Part shown: positions 26,114 through 34,234 of the stretch, piece after piece
Numbering within the stretch: the first letter of the stretch is position 1
How the letters are laid out: every line of letters begins with the position of its first letter
From: Marinobacter sp. DY40_1A1
GTDB lineage: Bacteria > Pseudomonadota > Gammaproteobacteria > Pseudomonadales > Oleiphilaceae
Length of the DNA: 64,000 nt
Direction: 5' to 3'
NCBI RefSeq assembly: GCF_016597815.1
Contig: NZ_VCHA01000001.1
Location: forward strand, 496,001 to 560,000
Position numbers and translations under genes: made by a program
Notes under the pieces: model-generated
Databases searched by the model: none
What the model saw: only the letters and a program-made list of their open reading frames with translations
What the model was told of the DNA's origin: nothing

Positions 26114-27216
26114 TGCGAATCGCTTTCCGTGCAGACGCCTCAATCCAGATCGGCACTGGCCACGTTATGCGCTGCCTTACGCTGGCGGAGGCCTTGCGTA
26201 ATCAAGGACACCAGTGTGTATTCATTTGTCGAGACCACCCGGGCCACCTCAGAGAGTTGATTGCGCAAAAGGGATTTGAGATGCACCTGTTGAGCAAACC
26301 AAGGCAGTTCGAACTAAATACCAACGACGGTGCTGCATTGGCACACGCTGACTGGCTAGGGGCTACATGGCAGCATGATGCAGAACACACTCTGAAAGTG
26401 CTGTCCGGAGCAAACACTGACTGGCTTGTGGTGGATCATTATGCTCTGGATGTGCGCTGGGAAAGTCGGATCGCCAAGCATGTCAATAAAGTGATGGTCA
26501 TTGATGACATTGCAGACAGACAGCATGAATGTGATTTGCTGCTGGATCAGAATCTTGGTCGAAAGCCGGAAGATTACGACACCCTGATACCAGAAGCATG
26601 CAAATGCCTCATCGGCCCTCGCTATGCCCTGCTAAGGCCTGAATTTAGGAAGCTCAGGGCGCATAGCCTGGAGCGAAGGCAAACCCCCAAGCTCGAACGC
26701 ATACTGATCACGTTGGGTGGTGTGGATCGCGACAACGTTACAGGCCAAGTGCTGCAAGCCTTGGAACAAACCCAGTTACCACCAGAAACGGAACTGGACA
26801 TTGTGATGGGCGCATCAGCTCCCGGCCTGGAGGCGGTTCGCCTCCAGGCCGAAACATTGCCTTTTAAAGCTACCGTGAGTGTGAACGTTTCGGACATGGC
26901 TGAACGCATGTGCCTGGCGGACCTTTGCATCGGTGCTGCGGGAAGCACCTCCTGGGAGCGCTGCTGCCTTGGATTACCGTCTATCATGATTGTGCTCGCC
27001 GAGAATCAGCGAGGAATCGGGCAAGCGCTGGAGCAAAGCGGCGCCGCATACCTGGTTGAGAGGGAAGATATTTTGGAGAGTCTTGGCAGCTTTCTGAACG
27101 AGTTGATATCCACCGGAAGCGCGCTGGTAAACCTCTCCAACCAAGCAAAAATGATCTGTGACGGCCAAGGCAGTTCGCGCCTGGTGGCAGAATTTTGTAG
27201 GGACACCAGTACATGA
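26113..27216 (+). CDS. pseG: UDP-2,4-diacylamido-2,4,6-trideoxy-beta-L-altropyranose hydrolase PseG
   Basis: Releases UDP from the 2,4-diacylated sugar before condensation with phosphoenolpyruvate. 367 residues, GT-B fold. N-terminal signature IRAFRADAS-type with GTGHVMRCLTLAEALR (~16-31, including the catalytic His), and C-terminal CIGAAGSTSWERCCLGLPS as the UDP-binding loop. It starts one base into the pseF stop and its own stop overlaps the next gene by 4 bp. There is no fused PseH domain: the length fits PseG alone. Confidence 0.94.
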   Translation: MRIAFRADASIQIGTGHVMRCLTLAEALRNQGHQCVFICRDHPGHLRELIAQKGFEMHLLSKPRQFELNTNDGAALAHADWLGATWQHDAEHTLKVLSGANTDWLVVDHYALDVRWESRIAKHVNKVMVIDDIADRQHECDLLLDQNLGRKPEDYDTLIPEACKCLIGPRYALLRPEFRKLRAHSLERRQTPKLERILITLGGVDRDNVTGQVLQALEQTQLPPETELDIVMGASAPGLEAVRLQAETLPFKATVSVNVSDMAERMCLADLCIGAAGSTSWERCCLGLPSIMIVLAENQRGIGQALEQSGAAYLVEREDILESLGSFLNELISTGSALVNLSNQAKMICDGQGSSRLVAEFCRDTST

Positions 27217-27866
27217 ACATCACCATACTCTGTAGCAGCCCGGACCACCCGGTTACCGCCTTCCTGGAGCGGTGGGCCAGTGAAAAGGAGGGTCAGCACC
27301 AGGTACACCTGGTTCGCAAGCGCAGTGAGTTGGCGGGAGGAGATATTCTGTTCTTGGTCTCCTGTTCGGAGATCATCAAGGCCGAACACAGGGCTCTGTA
27401 CAAGCACACGTTGGTTTTGCACGCGAGCGATTTGCCCAGAGGACGCGGCTGGAGCCCGCACATATGGGAGGTTGTTAATGGTGCGAAATGCATCACGTTA
27501 AGCCTGCTGGAAGCGGAAGATAAAGTTGACAGTGGGCGGATATGGCTGAAGCGAGCGATATCAGTCGACAAGACCGACTTGTGGTATGACGTGAACCAAA
27601 AACTCTTTCAGGCAGAAATCGACCTGATCAATGAAGCCGTCGAAAATTGTGGGCAAATACAGCCCTATACTCAGGACGCAGATATAACTCCCACATATTA
27701 CGAGCGCCGCACACCTGCCGATAGCGAGCTGAACCCTAAAATATCCATCGCTGAACAGTTTGACCTGATGCGCATGTGCGACCCTGAACGCTATCCTGCC
27801 TGGTTTGAACATCTGGGGCAGAAATACAAGATCAGTCTGGAGAAAGTGGATCATGAAGAAAATTGA
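27213..27866 (+). CDS. Formyltransferase-fold protein in the PseH position
   Basis: 217 residues. The central part matches the N10-formyl-tetrahydrofolate-dependent formyltransferase fold (Fmt, ArnA, sugar N-formyltransferases): VLHASDLPRGRGWSPHIWEV carries the catalytic His and proline loop, and DKVDSGRIW carries the catalytic Asp. The Asn that normally lies two residues before the His (N-x-H) is Val here. It sits between pseG and pseI with overlaps on both sides (4 and 14 bp), exactly where the PseH acetyltransferase is expected, and no GNAT gene is present in the cluster. The likely reaction is N-formylation of the PseC product, giving a 7-N-formyl pseudaminic acid. Fold well supported, role inferred. 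Confidence 0.75.
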   Translation: MNITILCSSPDHPVTAFLERWASEKEGQHQVHLVRKRSELAGGDILFLVSCSEIIKAEHRALYKHTLVLHASDLPRGRGWSPHIWEVVNGAKCITLSLLEAEDKVDSGRIWLKRAISVDKTDLWYDVNQKLFQAEIDLINEAVENCGQIQPYTQDADITPTYYERRTPADSELNPKISIAEQFDLMRMCDPERYPAWFEHLGQKYKISLEKVDHEEN

Positions 27867-28908
27867 AATCGCTGGTCGTCCCATTGGCAACGATTATGAG
27901 CCATACATAATTGCTGAAATGTCTGCTAACCATAATGGCAACATCGAAACGGCTTTCCGGATTATTGAAGAAGCAAAGAAGGCCGGCGCAGACGCTATCA
28001 AAATCCAGACCTACACGCCAGACACCATCACCCTGAACTCCGATCTGCCAGATTTTCAGATTAAAGGTGGATTGTGGGACGGCAAAACCCTGTACGAGCT
28101 TTACGAATGGGCTCACACTCCATGGGACTGGCATAAACCCATGTTTGAGCATGCGCGCAGACTTGGTATTACCATGTTCAGCTCACCGTTCGACACCACC
28201 GCAGTCGACCTTCTGGAAGACCTGAATGCCCCAGCCTATAAGATCGCATCCTTTGAGGCTGTCGATCTACCGCTAATCCGCTATGCAGCAGCCACTGGCA
28301 AACCAATGATAATCTCCACTGGTATGGCGGACTCAGAAGAAATCGAAGAGGCCATCGCAGCGGCCAGAGAAGGCGGTTGCAAAGAATTGGCTATTCTGCA
28401 TTGCGTGAGCGGCTATCCTGCACCTCCCGAGGATTACAACCTGCGCACCATACCGGACATGATGGAGCGCTTTGGGTTGGTAACCGGGCTTTCTGACCAT
28501 ACACTTGATAACACCACGGCGATTGCAAGTGTGGTGCTGGGCGCGTCACTTATTGAAAAGCACTTTACACTGGATAGAAACGGTGGCGGTCCGGATGATA
28601 GCTTTTCATTGGAGCCATCCGGCCTCGTAGCCCTTTGCAGAGACAGCAAAACCGCATGGAAGGCCCTGGGTAGTATCGATTACGGGCGTAAATCCAGTGA
28701 GCAGGGGAATGTGCAGTTTCGGCGTTCATTGTACTTCGTCAAAGATATGAAGGTGGGCGAAGTGGTGAGTGAAGAAGCGATCCGCAGCGTAAGGCCCGGA
28801 TACGGGTTGGCACCCAAAGAGTTTGGGAAGCTTGTTGGGAGTACATTACGAAGGGATGTAAAGGCCAATACGCGGGTTGAAAAGAATCTTTTCATAGTTA
28901 AAGCTTGA
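27853..28908 (+). CDS. pseI: Pseudaminic acid synthase PseI
   Basis: NeuB-family enzyme that condenses the 2,4-diacylamido sugar with phosphoenolpyruvate to make pseudaminic acid. 351 residues from the ATG at 27853, which gives the canonical MKKIEIAGRPIG opening; GGAG at 27839-27842 is the ribosome site. The TIM barrel has YIIAEMSANHNGN, the KIQTYTPDT strand, SSPFD, KIASFE and GLSDHT; the C-terminal SAF (antifreeze-like) domain has RRSLYFVKDMKVGE and VRPGYGL. Last gene of the tight pse unit. Confidence 0.95.
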   Translation: MKKIEIAGRPIGNDYEPYIIAEMSANHNGNIETAFRIIEEAKKAGADAIKIQTYTPDTITLNSDLPDFQIKGGLWDGKTLYELYEWAHTPWDWHKPMFEHARRLGITMFSSPFDTTAVDLLEDLNAPAYKIASFEAVDLPLIRYAAATGKPMIISTGMADSEEIEEAIAAAREGGCKELAILHCVSGYPAPPEDYNLRTIPDMMERFGLVTGLSDHTLDNTTAIASVVLGASLIEKHFTLDRNGGGPDDSFSLEPSGLVALCRDSKTAWKALGSIDYGRKSSEQGNVQFRRSLYFVKDMKVGEVVSEEAIRSVRPGYGLAPKEFGKLVGSTLRRDVKANTRVEKNLFIVKA

Positions 28909-29438
28909 AAAAGTTGAAAGCGCCTACAGCGTTATATTTGCGAGGAGTGATATCTTCCCAAAGATGTTGACCTGATTTTTCCACTTTTAGAAGCGACGAA
29001 GAGTGTTGAGCCTACCTAGTAGTAGGCTGAGGTTATACGGTACATTTAGCTATATATTAAGAAAGTTGAATGGGCCATTATTTGTGAATCTAGAAAGCCT
29101 GATATTTTGGTCGCTGCGAAAAAATGAGCAAGCATTTTCAGTTTATGATTTACAGCTAGCTTGTTTCGAATCATAACAGTAAGGGTTATATTCCATTCCC
29201 ACTTGAGCTCATCGATATAGTCAGAACGCTCTTACTTGTTGCTATGTAAGATGCCGCGATTCTTGTGGCTATCAGCTGGTAATTTGCAAGTCTCAGAAAT
29301 TATTAAACTGTTTTAGATCGCTTGGGTCATTTAAGGGCCTAAGCTAAGTAGGCAACTGGATCGACGCTTGAAGATTTCATCAGGTTACCTAATTTACTGT
29401 GTCAATCTTGCACGATAGAAAGCTAATGGTCTCTTAAA
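28909..29438. other. 530-bp A+T-rich spacer inside the polysaccharide locus
   Basis: No open frame of useful length and no recognisable gene. It contains a 7-bp hairpin (29009-29015 with 29022-29028) that lacks a following T-run. It marks the change from the G+C-richer pse genes to the A+T-rich centre of the locus and may be a degraded gene or recombination scar. No promoter was identified with confidence. Confidence 0.5.
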
Positions 29439-30419
29439 ATGAGAAAAGTGTTCATCTGCCTAACACCTCTTCACGTTTTGTGGAGTATTTCCGCGCATGA
29501 TTTACATGCCGATGACTTTATAATTGTTGTCGATCATTCGGGATCGATAAATAAATTCTCTAGTCTTGTTGAAGCAAACTTGTTGTGCAAAGTCTTTTAT
29601 TACGATGCGTCAAATAAAGTTTTTGTTTTAAGGGATGTGGTGAATAGCTATTTTAATTTGAGAAGTCCGTTGCTATCTATTATAAATCAATGCTCAATTG
29701 GTTCTGAGTTTGTTTTGTATTTGTACAATGATAGGCCTTTTGAGGTCCAATTCTTAGCCCAACATTTACAATACGCAGAATGTGCTTATGTTGAAGATGG
29801 CAGTGCGCCATACAATGATCACTGGTTGAAGTTTGGGGCTTCGCATAGATTGCTGTCATTAATATTTGATTTTTATGATCCGATTAACGTTCTCGGCACC
29901 TCAAAATATATTGAAAAATCTTTCTTTAGCTACCCTTCTTTGGTTCGCAACGAAAATAAAAAATATCCTCGAGTTAATATAAAAATGGATATAGCCAGAC
30001 TAAGATTTTTTCGACAATATCTTCCGGCTGTGAGTGTTGACAATAATGAGTGTATTGTGTTTATTTTGATGTCCGAAGATAAGGATAAAGAATATTATAT
30101 AAGTTTATTGAAAGATTTAATTATTGCCGGTATTTTAGAAATGGCTGATTATGTTAGTGTGTTCAAAATGCATCCATTGTCAAGGCAGGTGCGTGATAAG
30201 GACAAACAAGTCGATAATATACCTAAGTATTTTCCAGCTGAAATTTTCCCTATGGTTAACCCCAGTGTCACTTGTGTAATAGGTAACGGCTCCACTGCTT
30301 TGCAGAATATTAAAATATTGTTTCCAAGTGTTCTTGTTATTAACGCGATAAGCGGCAAAAAATCGATATATGATGATGCTCTAGAGAGGATGGGGGTTTT
30401 TAGTTTTTTTGTAAAGTAA
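29439..30419 (+). CDS. Putative sialyltransferase-like glycosyltransferase (nonulosonate transferase candidate)
   Basis: 326 residues, no membrane segment or signal. Three motifs shared by bacterial sialyltransferase families are visible in the right order: acidic D/E-D/E-G (EDG, 119-121), HP (FKMHPLSR, H245-P246) and Ser-Ser/Thr (NGSTA, S285-T286). The opening FICLTPLHVL is also like GT52 and polysialyltransferase proteins. Given the upstream CMP-pseudaminic acid pathway, it is a good candidate for the enzyme that adds Pse to the repeat unit. Overall similarity is not obvious, so this rests on motif spacing. Strongly A+T-rich codon use, unlike the pse genes. Confidence 0.6.
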   Translation: MRKVFICLTPLHVLWSISAHDLHADDFIIVVDHSGSINKFSSLVEANLLCKVFYYDASNKVFVLRDVVNSYFNLRSPLLSIINQCSIGSEFVLYLYNDRPFEVQFLAQHLQYAECAYVEDGSAPYNDHWLKFGASHRLLSLIFDFYDPINVLGTSKYIEKSFFSYPSLVRNENKKYPRVNIKMDIARLRFFRQYLPAVSVDNNECIVFILMSEDKDKEYYISLLKDLIIAGILEMADYVSVFKMHPLSRQVRDKDKQVDNIPKYFPAEIFPMVNPSVTCVIGNGSTALQNIKILFPSVLVINAISGKKSIYDDALERMGVFSFFVK

Positions 30420-30479
30420 ATGCAAGCAATGTTTTCGATTTGTAGTGTTTATGTATTTGAAGCAGTTTAAACATACTTT

Positions 30480-31748
30480 GTGATTTTTTTCATTTGGAAG
30501 TTAATGGTGTTTTATAATAATAGGCAGGGACTTCAGGTTTCAGATTTTTTTGCGATATTTTTATTTTTATCTTCAATATCTGCTGCATTTGGAATAGTTT
30601 TTAGAAGTAATCAACTTCCAACAAACTACATATCGGAAATGTTTTTATTCGCTTGGGTTTTTGTTCTTTTTTATACTAAGAGAATGCAGGTTTCAAAAAG
30701 AAGCTTGAGTATCTCAATATTAATATATCTTTGTTATTTGCCGATAAGTGTGTCGTTTTCGTTTCACAATGATTTATATTATTCTGCGAAGGCAATGTTC
30801 TATGCAATTGCAGGAGTCCTGATTTATTTTTGCTCAGATCGAGCGGCTAAAAAAAGTTCAGAGTTTGATGTTATTTTGGGTTTTAAGGCGTTTCAGTTTG
30901 GTTTGTTTTTGACGTTAATAATTTGGCTTGTGAACGGTGATTTGGTTGAAAATGCAATGCTTCTCCGTCATACCTCGATCGCGTTATCTTATAATGATGC
31001 AGGGTTTATGGCTTTAATGCTTATAATTGTTTCCACTATCATGACGCATGGAAGGAGGTTGAATGTATTGATAGCTTTTCTGTTTTTTGGGGTTTCTCTT
31101 CTCGTTTTGATTAAGGGGTTAAATAAAAGTTCAATAGTTTTTATGTTTTTATTCTTTGCCATCTATTTTTTTGAATTTCGATTAAGTATAAAGTCGTTTT
31201 TCTTGATTTTTTTAGTAATTCTTGCTCTGATACTGTTTTTGGTAATTTTTTCTGATGCTTTAGAACCTCTTTTTAGTCAAAAGAGTAGTGTTGCATCTCT
31301 AACGACTCTTACAGGCAGAACCTTCATCTGGGGGCTCACTCTAGATTCAATTAATACGTGGTCTAAACTGATTTTCGGCCATGGGTATGGTTCGGCTGAA
31401 GTGTTCTTCCGTGATTATGTGTTCACAGAGCTAAATTACGCGCATGCTCACAACGCGGTGATTCAGTCATTATTCGAGATAGGCATGTTGGGTAGTTTTT
31501 TTGTGCACTTGATTATTTTTTATAATATTAAACATTCATTATATCTCGTGAAGTTAATGGGTAATAAAACGGTTATTCCGAATATTTTTTTGTGGCTCAA
31601 CCTTTCCCTTCTGTTTAGAGGTTTGACAGAGCCTAGTTACGTTCAGGTTGGCAGCTTTGCCTCTTATCTTATTATTATGTCTTTTGTTTTCCTACGAGTA
31701 TGTCCTTTCCTGGTATTTGGGGAAAGGGTTAAAAGTAAAATGCCTTGA
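30480..31748 (+). CDS. O-antigen polymerase, Wzy-like
   Basis: 422 residues with about 11 hydrophobic segments and a large periplasmic loop. The Wzy_C/O-antigen-ligase loop is visible as LTGRTFIWGLTLDSI, FGHGYGSAEVFF and YAHAHNAVIQSLFEIGMLG. It would polymerise lipid-linked repeat units in the periplasm. The start is a GTG at 30480; an ATG at 30504 is possible. A+T-rich. A second, unrelated-looking polymerase is at 42982. Confidence 0.8.
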   Translation: MIFFIWKLMVFYNNRQGLQVSDFFAIFLFLSSISAAFGIVFRSNQLPTNYISEMFLFAWVFVLFYTKRMQVSKRSLSISILIYLCYLPISVSFSFHNDLYYSAKAMFYAIAGVLIYFCSDRAAKKSSEFDVILGFKAFQFGLFLTLIIWLVNGDLVENAMLLRHTSIALSYNDAGFMALMLIIVSTIMTHGRRLNVLIAFLFFGVSLLVLIKGLNKSSIVFMFLFFAIYFFEFRLSIKSFFLIFLVILALILFLVIFSDALEPLFSQKSSVASLTTLTGRTFIWGLTLDSINTWSKLIFGHGYGSAEVFFRDYVFTELNYAHAHNAVIQSLFEIGMLGSFFVHLIIFYNIKHSLYLVKLMGNKTVIPNIFLWLNLSLLFRGLTEPSYVQVGSFASYLIIMSFVFLRVCPFLVFGERVKSKMP

Positions 31749-31811
31749 TATACCAGTGACTCGCGACTTAAAAAAGTCAATGACGTTGCAGTGAGATAAA
31801 GGTGAATTTAT

Positions 31812-32927
31812 ATGATTAAGATGTTTTTTCTTTTGCAGTTGCCGCCACCTCTGCATGGTGCTTCAGTTGTTAATTCCTCTTTAATCGAAAGCCAATATGT
31901 TCGTTCAGAATTCGAAATAGATCATGTGGATATATCGCCCGCCCTAACAATGTCGGATTTGGAGAAGTTGACTTTACGCAAGCTCGTTAGAGTTGTAGTA
32001 ATTATTTTTCGTTCAATAATAAAATATAATGAGTTTAAGCCAAGTATTGTCTATCTAACGCTTAGTCCTCGAGGCTTCGCTTTCTACAAAGACAGTTTTC
32101 TTGCACTGCTTCTTAAATTTTGTGGTGCAAATATGGTTTTCCACATGCATGGCAAAGGCATAGCAAAAATTGTCGATCGCTCCAGTGTGAAAAAATGGTT
32201 TTATAAGTGTGTCTTCAAGAATGTTGATATCATCCATCTCAGCCCCACTCTATTTTCTGATGTTGATAGCGTCAGGGATCAGTCTAGGTTAATCATAGCA
32301 GTGCCTAATGGTGTAGCAGATCCCGGGTATGTGGTTCGGGAACTGGACACTCGAATGAACTTTTTATATTTGTCGAATATGGTGAGGTCGAAAGGGCCAG
32401 ATACTGCTGCCAAGGCGGTGACGCTTCTACCTGCGTCGCTTAAAGGTCGTGTCAGTATGTCGTTTGTAGGGGCGCCTACTGATTCCGAATTCATGGAGGA
32501 GTTTGAGAAGACTGTTGCTGCGGAAAAGGATGCGAGTATGAGATTTGAAGGGCCGAAATACGGAGCCGAAAAAGAGCAGGCGCTCGCTGCTGCAAATGTG
32601 TTTGTGCTTCCCACTAAGTTTCCGAATGAGTGCTTTCCTCTGTCTATATTGGAGGCTATGGCCGCGGGGCTTGCTGTAATTGCGAGTGACGAGGGTGCTA
32701 TCGCTGATATTGTCGAGGATGGTATAAGCGGTTTCGTATTGTCAGAGGCTACTCCAGAAGCTGTACGTGATAAAATGGAAATTTATATTAACAATCCACA
32801 GTTGGCGCGCATGCACGGCGAAGCCGGGCGTCGTTTGTTTGAAGAAAAATATACTCATAATAAATTTGAAGAAAATTTCATTAACGCGATGACTCATATA
32901 ATTCAAACCCGGAACGTCAATGATTAA
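31812..32927 (+). CDS. Glycosyltransferase family 4
   Basis: 371 residues, GT-B fold, cytoplasmic. The opening FFLLQLPPPLHGASVVNSSL is the usual N-terminal strand and glycine turn of GT4 proteins; FHMHGKG lies mid-domain. The C-terminal donor-binding motif is FPNECFPLSILEAMAAGLAVIASDEGAI, with the E-x7-E pattern of retaining GT4 enzymes. AAGGTGA precedes the ATG at a good distance. It presumably adds one sugar of the repeat unit; donor and acceptor unknown. Confidence 0.88.
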   Translation: MIKMFFLLQLPPPLHGASVVNSSLIESQYVRSEFEIDHVDISPALTMSDLEKLTLRKLVRVVVIIFRSIIKYNEFKPSIVYLTLSPRGFAFYKDSFLALLLKFCGANMVFHMHGKGIAKIVDRSSVKKWFYKCVFKNVDIIHLSPTLFSDVDSVRDQSRLIIAVPNGVADPGYVVRELDTRMNFLYLSNMVRSKGPDTAAKAVTLLPASLKGRVSMSFVGAPTDSEFMEEFEKTVAAEKDASMRFEGPKYGAEKEQALAAANVFVLPTKFPNECFPLSILEAMAAGLAVIASDEGAIADIVEDGISGFVLSEATPEAVRDKMEIYINNPQLARMHGEAGRRLFEEKYTHNKFEENFINAMTHIIQTRNVND

Positions 32928-34230
32928 GTGTATATGCAAAGATGAAATGCCACATGGGATTTATGAGGTACCGATAGAACCTGATAAGCCCTTCCAAAGG
33001 CAAGATGTAAGAAAACTATGGTTTTTTTTGCTTCGCGAAGGGGTCAGACCCACCCTTGAAAAGGTATTTGCACGAATTAGGCAACAAAAAAGAGCTCTTC
33101 ACCAGACAGTTGCTGTCAGGGTGGGGTATTGTAACGGAATTTCATTTGATGGCGGTCAGAATTTCTATTTTTCAGACCTACCTCAGTCGCATTGGGCTTC
33201 TCCATTTTCATACGACATTCTGGCGCAGTCGGATGAAGAAAAAGGCTGCTCGAAAAACCCGGTTGTAAATGCACTCTACGTTCTTGGGTTTGGGAATTAT
33301 GCGCAAACTTACACCAAGCTACTCCATGAGAAGCTTCGAGGCCGCTATCTACTGGATTATAACCATTCCATCCTAAACGATTACGCTGATAAATTTGATT
33401 TTTTTGGCAATAATATTAAGACACTTCTCCCTGTTTGGGCCATTGATACGAACCCAGTGGCTGTCGTCGCGTCCTATCACTCGGATCACGCTCGGCAAGC
33501 CTATAGGCTTTTCAAATCCAACCCAGAGGGCTTTATATTTATAGAAAAGCCGCCGCTTGTAGATATTTCAGAGTTGGATCTATTTCGCGAGATGTATTCA
33601 AATAATGCGCGAATTAATATAGGCTTTAATAGGCGGTTTTCACCACTTGCCCGGCGGTTGCGAAATGAATTGAGCGAGTCCGCTCCGAAGTTTATAAATA
33701 TTTCTGTCAATGAAGTAAAAATCAATCCCAGTCATTGGTATTTTTGGCCAAATCAGGGTACTCGAATTACTGGCAACGCCTGTCACTGGATTGATATGTG
33801 TCAATGGTTCGTCAACACAAAACCTACGCATCTTAACTTATTATCGTCCTGTGCTGATAAAGACGATTGTGTGCTCGCTATCTCGTATCAAGACGGATCG
33901 CTGGCTTCAATATTTTTGTCAGATAAGGGTAATAGTTTACGTGGAGTTCAGGAGAGCATCAAAGTTAAGCAAGATGGACAGACGTTTGTGCTGAATGATA
34001 TGACTGAGCTGTTTACGTTAAAAAAGTCTGGCGCTAGCAAGCGAATCATACGTTTAAAGAGAGATAAGGGGCATAGGCGGATGTACGATAATTTTTTAAA
34101 TGATGTTCAGAAAGGTAGAATTTCAAACCAGTACCCGTTGGAAGATCTCGAGTTTGTTAGTAGGGTAATGGCTGAGTTTTCCGATATGCTTGAAAGAAAT
34201 GTAAAAACTCGTAAATTAGAATGGGATTAG
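32920..34230 (+). CDS. Gfo/Idh/MocA-family oxidoreductase with an unusual N-terminal extension
   Basis: 436 residues. About 115 N-terminal residues match nothing I know; they are followed by a Rossmann segment YVLGFGNYAQTYTKLL, the catalytic-type FIEKPP and GFNRRFSPLARRLR, and a C-terminal domain. The same succession (GAGNYATA, EKP, GFNRRFAP) forms the C-terminal half of the next gene, so the two are paralogues in tandem. Family members oxidise or isomerise sugar nucleotides or sugars with NAD(P). The start overlaps the GT4 stop by 8 bp and the stop is 4 bp before the next gene. A+T-rich. Confidence 0.75.
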   Translation: MIKCICKDEMPHGIYEVPIEPDKPFQRQDVRKLWFFLLREGVRPTLEKVFARIRQQKRALHQTVAVRVGYCNGISFDGGQNFYFSDLPQSHWASPFSYDILAQSDEEKGCSKNPVVNALYVLGFGNYAQTYTKLLHEKLRGRYLLDYNHSILNDYADKFDFFGNNIKTLLPVWAIDTNPVAVVASYHSDHARQAYRLFKSNPEGFIFIEKPPLVDISELDLFREMYSNNARINIGFNRRFSPLARRLRNELSESAPKFINISVNEVKINPSHWYFWPNQGTRITGNACHWIDMCQWFVNTKPTHLNLLSSCADKDDCVLAISYQDGSLASIFLSDKGNSLRGVQESIKVKQDGQTFVLNDMTELFTLKKSGASKRIIRLKRDKGHRRMYDNFLNDVQKGRISNQYPLEDLEFVSRVMAEFSDMLERNVKTRKLEWD

Positions 34231-34234
34231 ATCA

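Noticed and set aside
27213-27866. Methionyl-tRNA formyltransferase (fmt)
   Set aside because: Too short, lacks the C-terminal tRNA-binding domain and the N-x-H Asn, and lies inside the pse cluster away from def.
29009-29028. Hairpin after pseI as a terminator
   Set aside because: Only a 7-bp stem and no following T-run.
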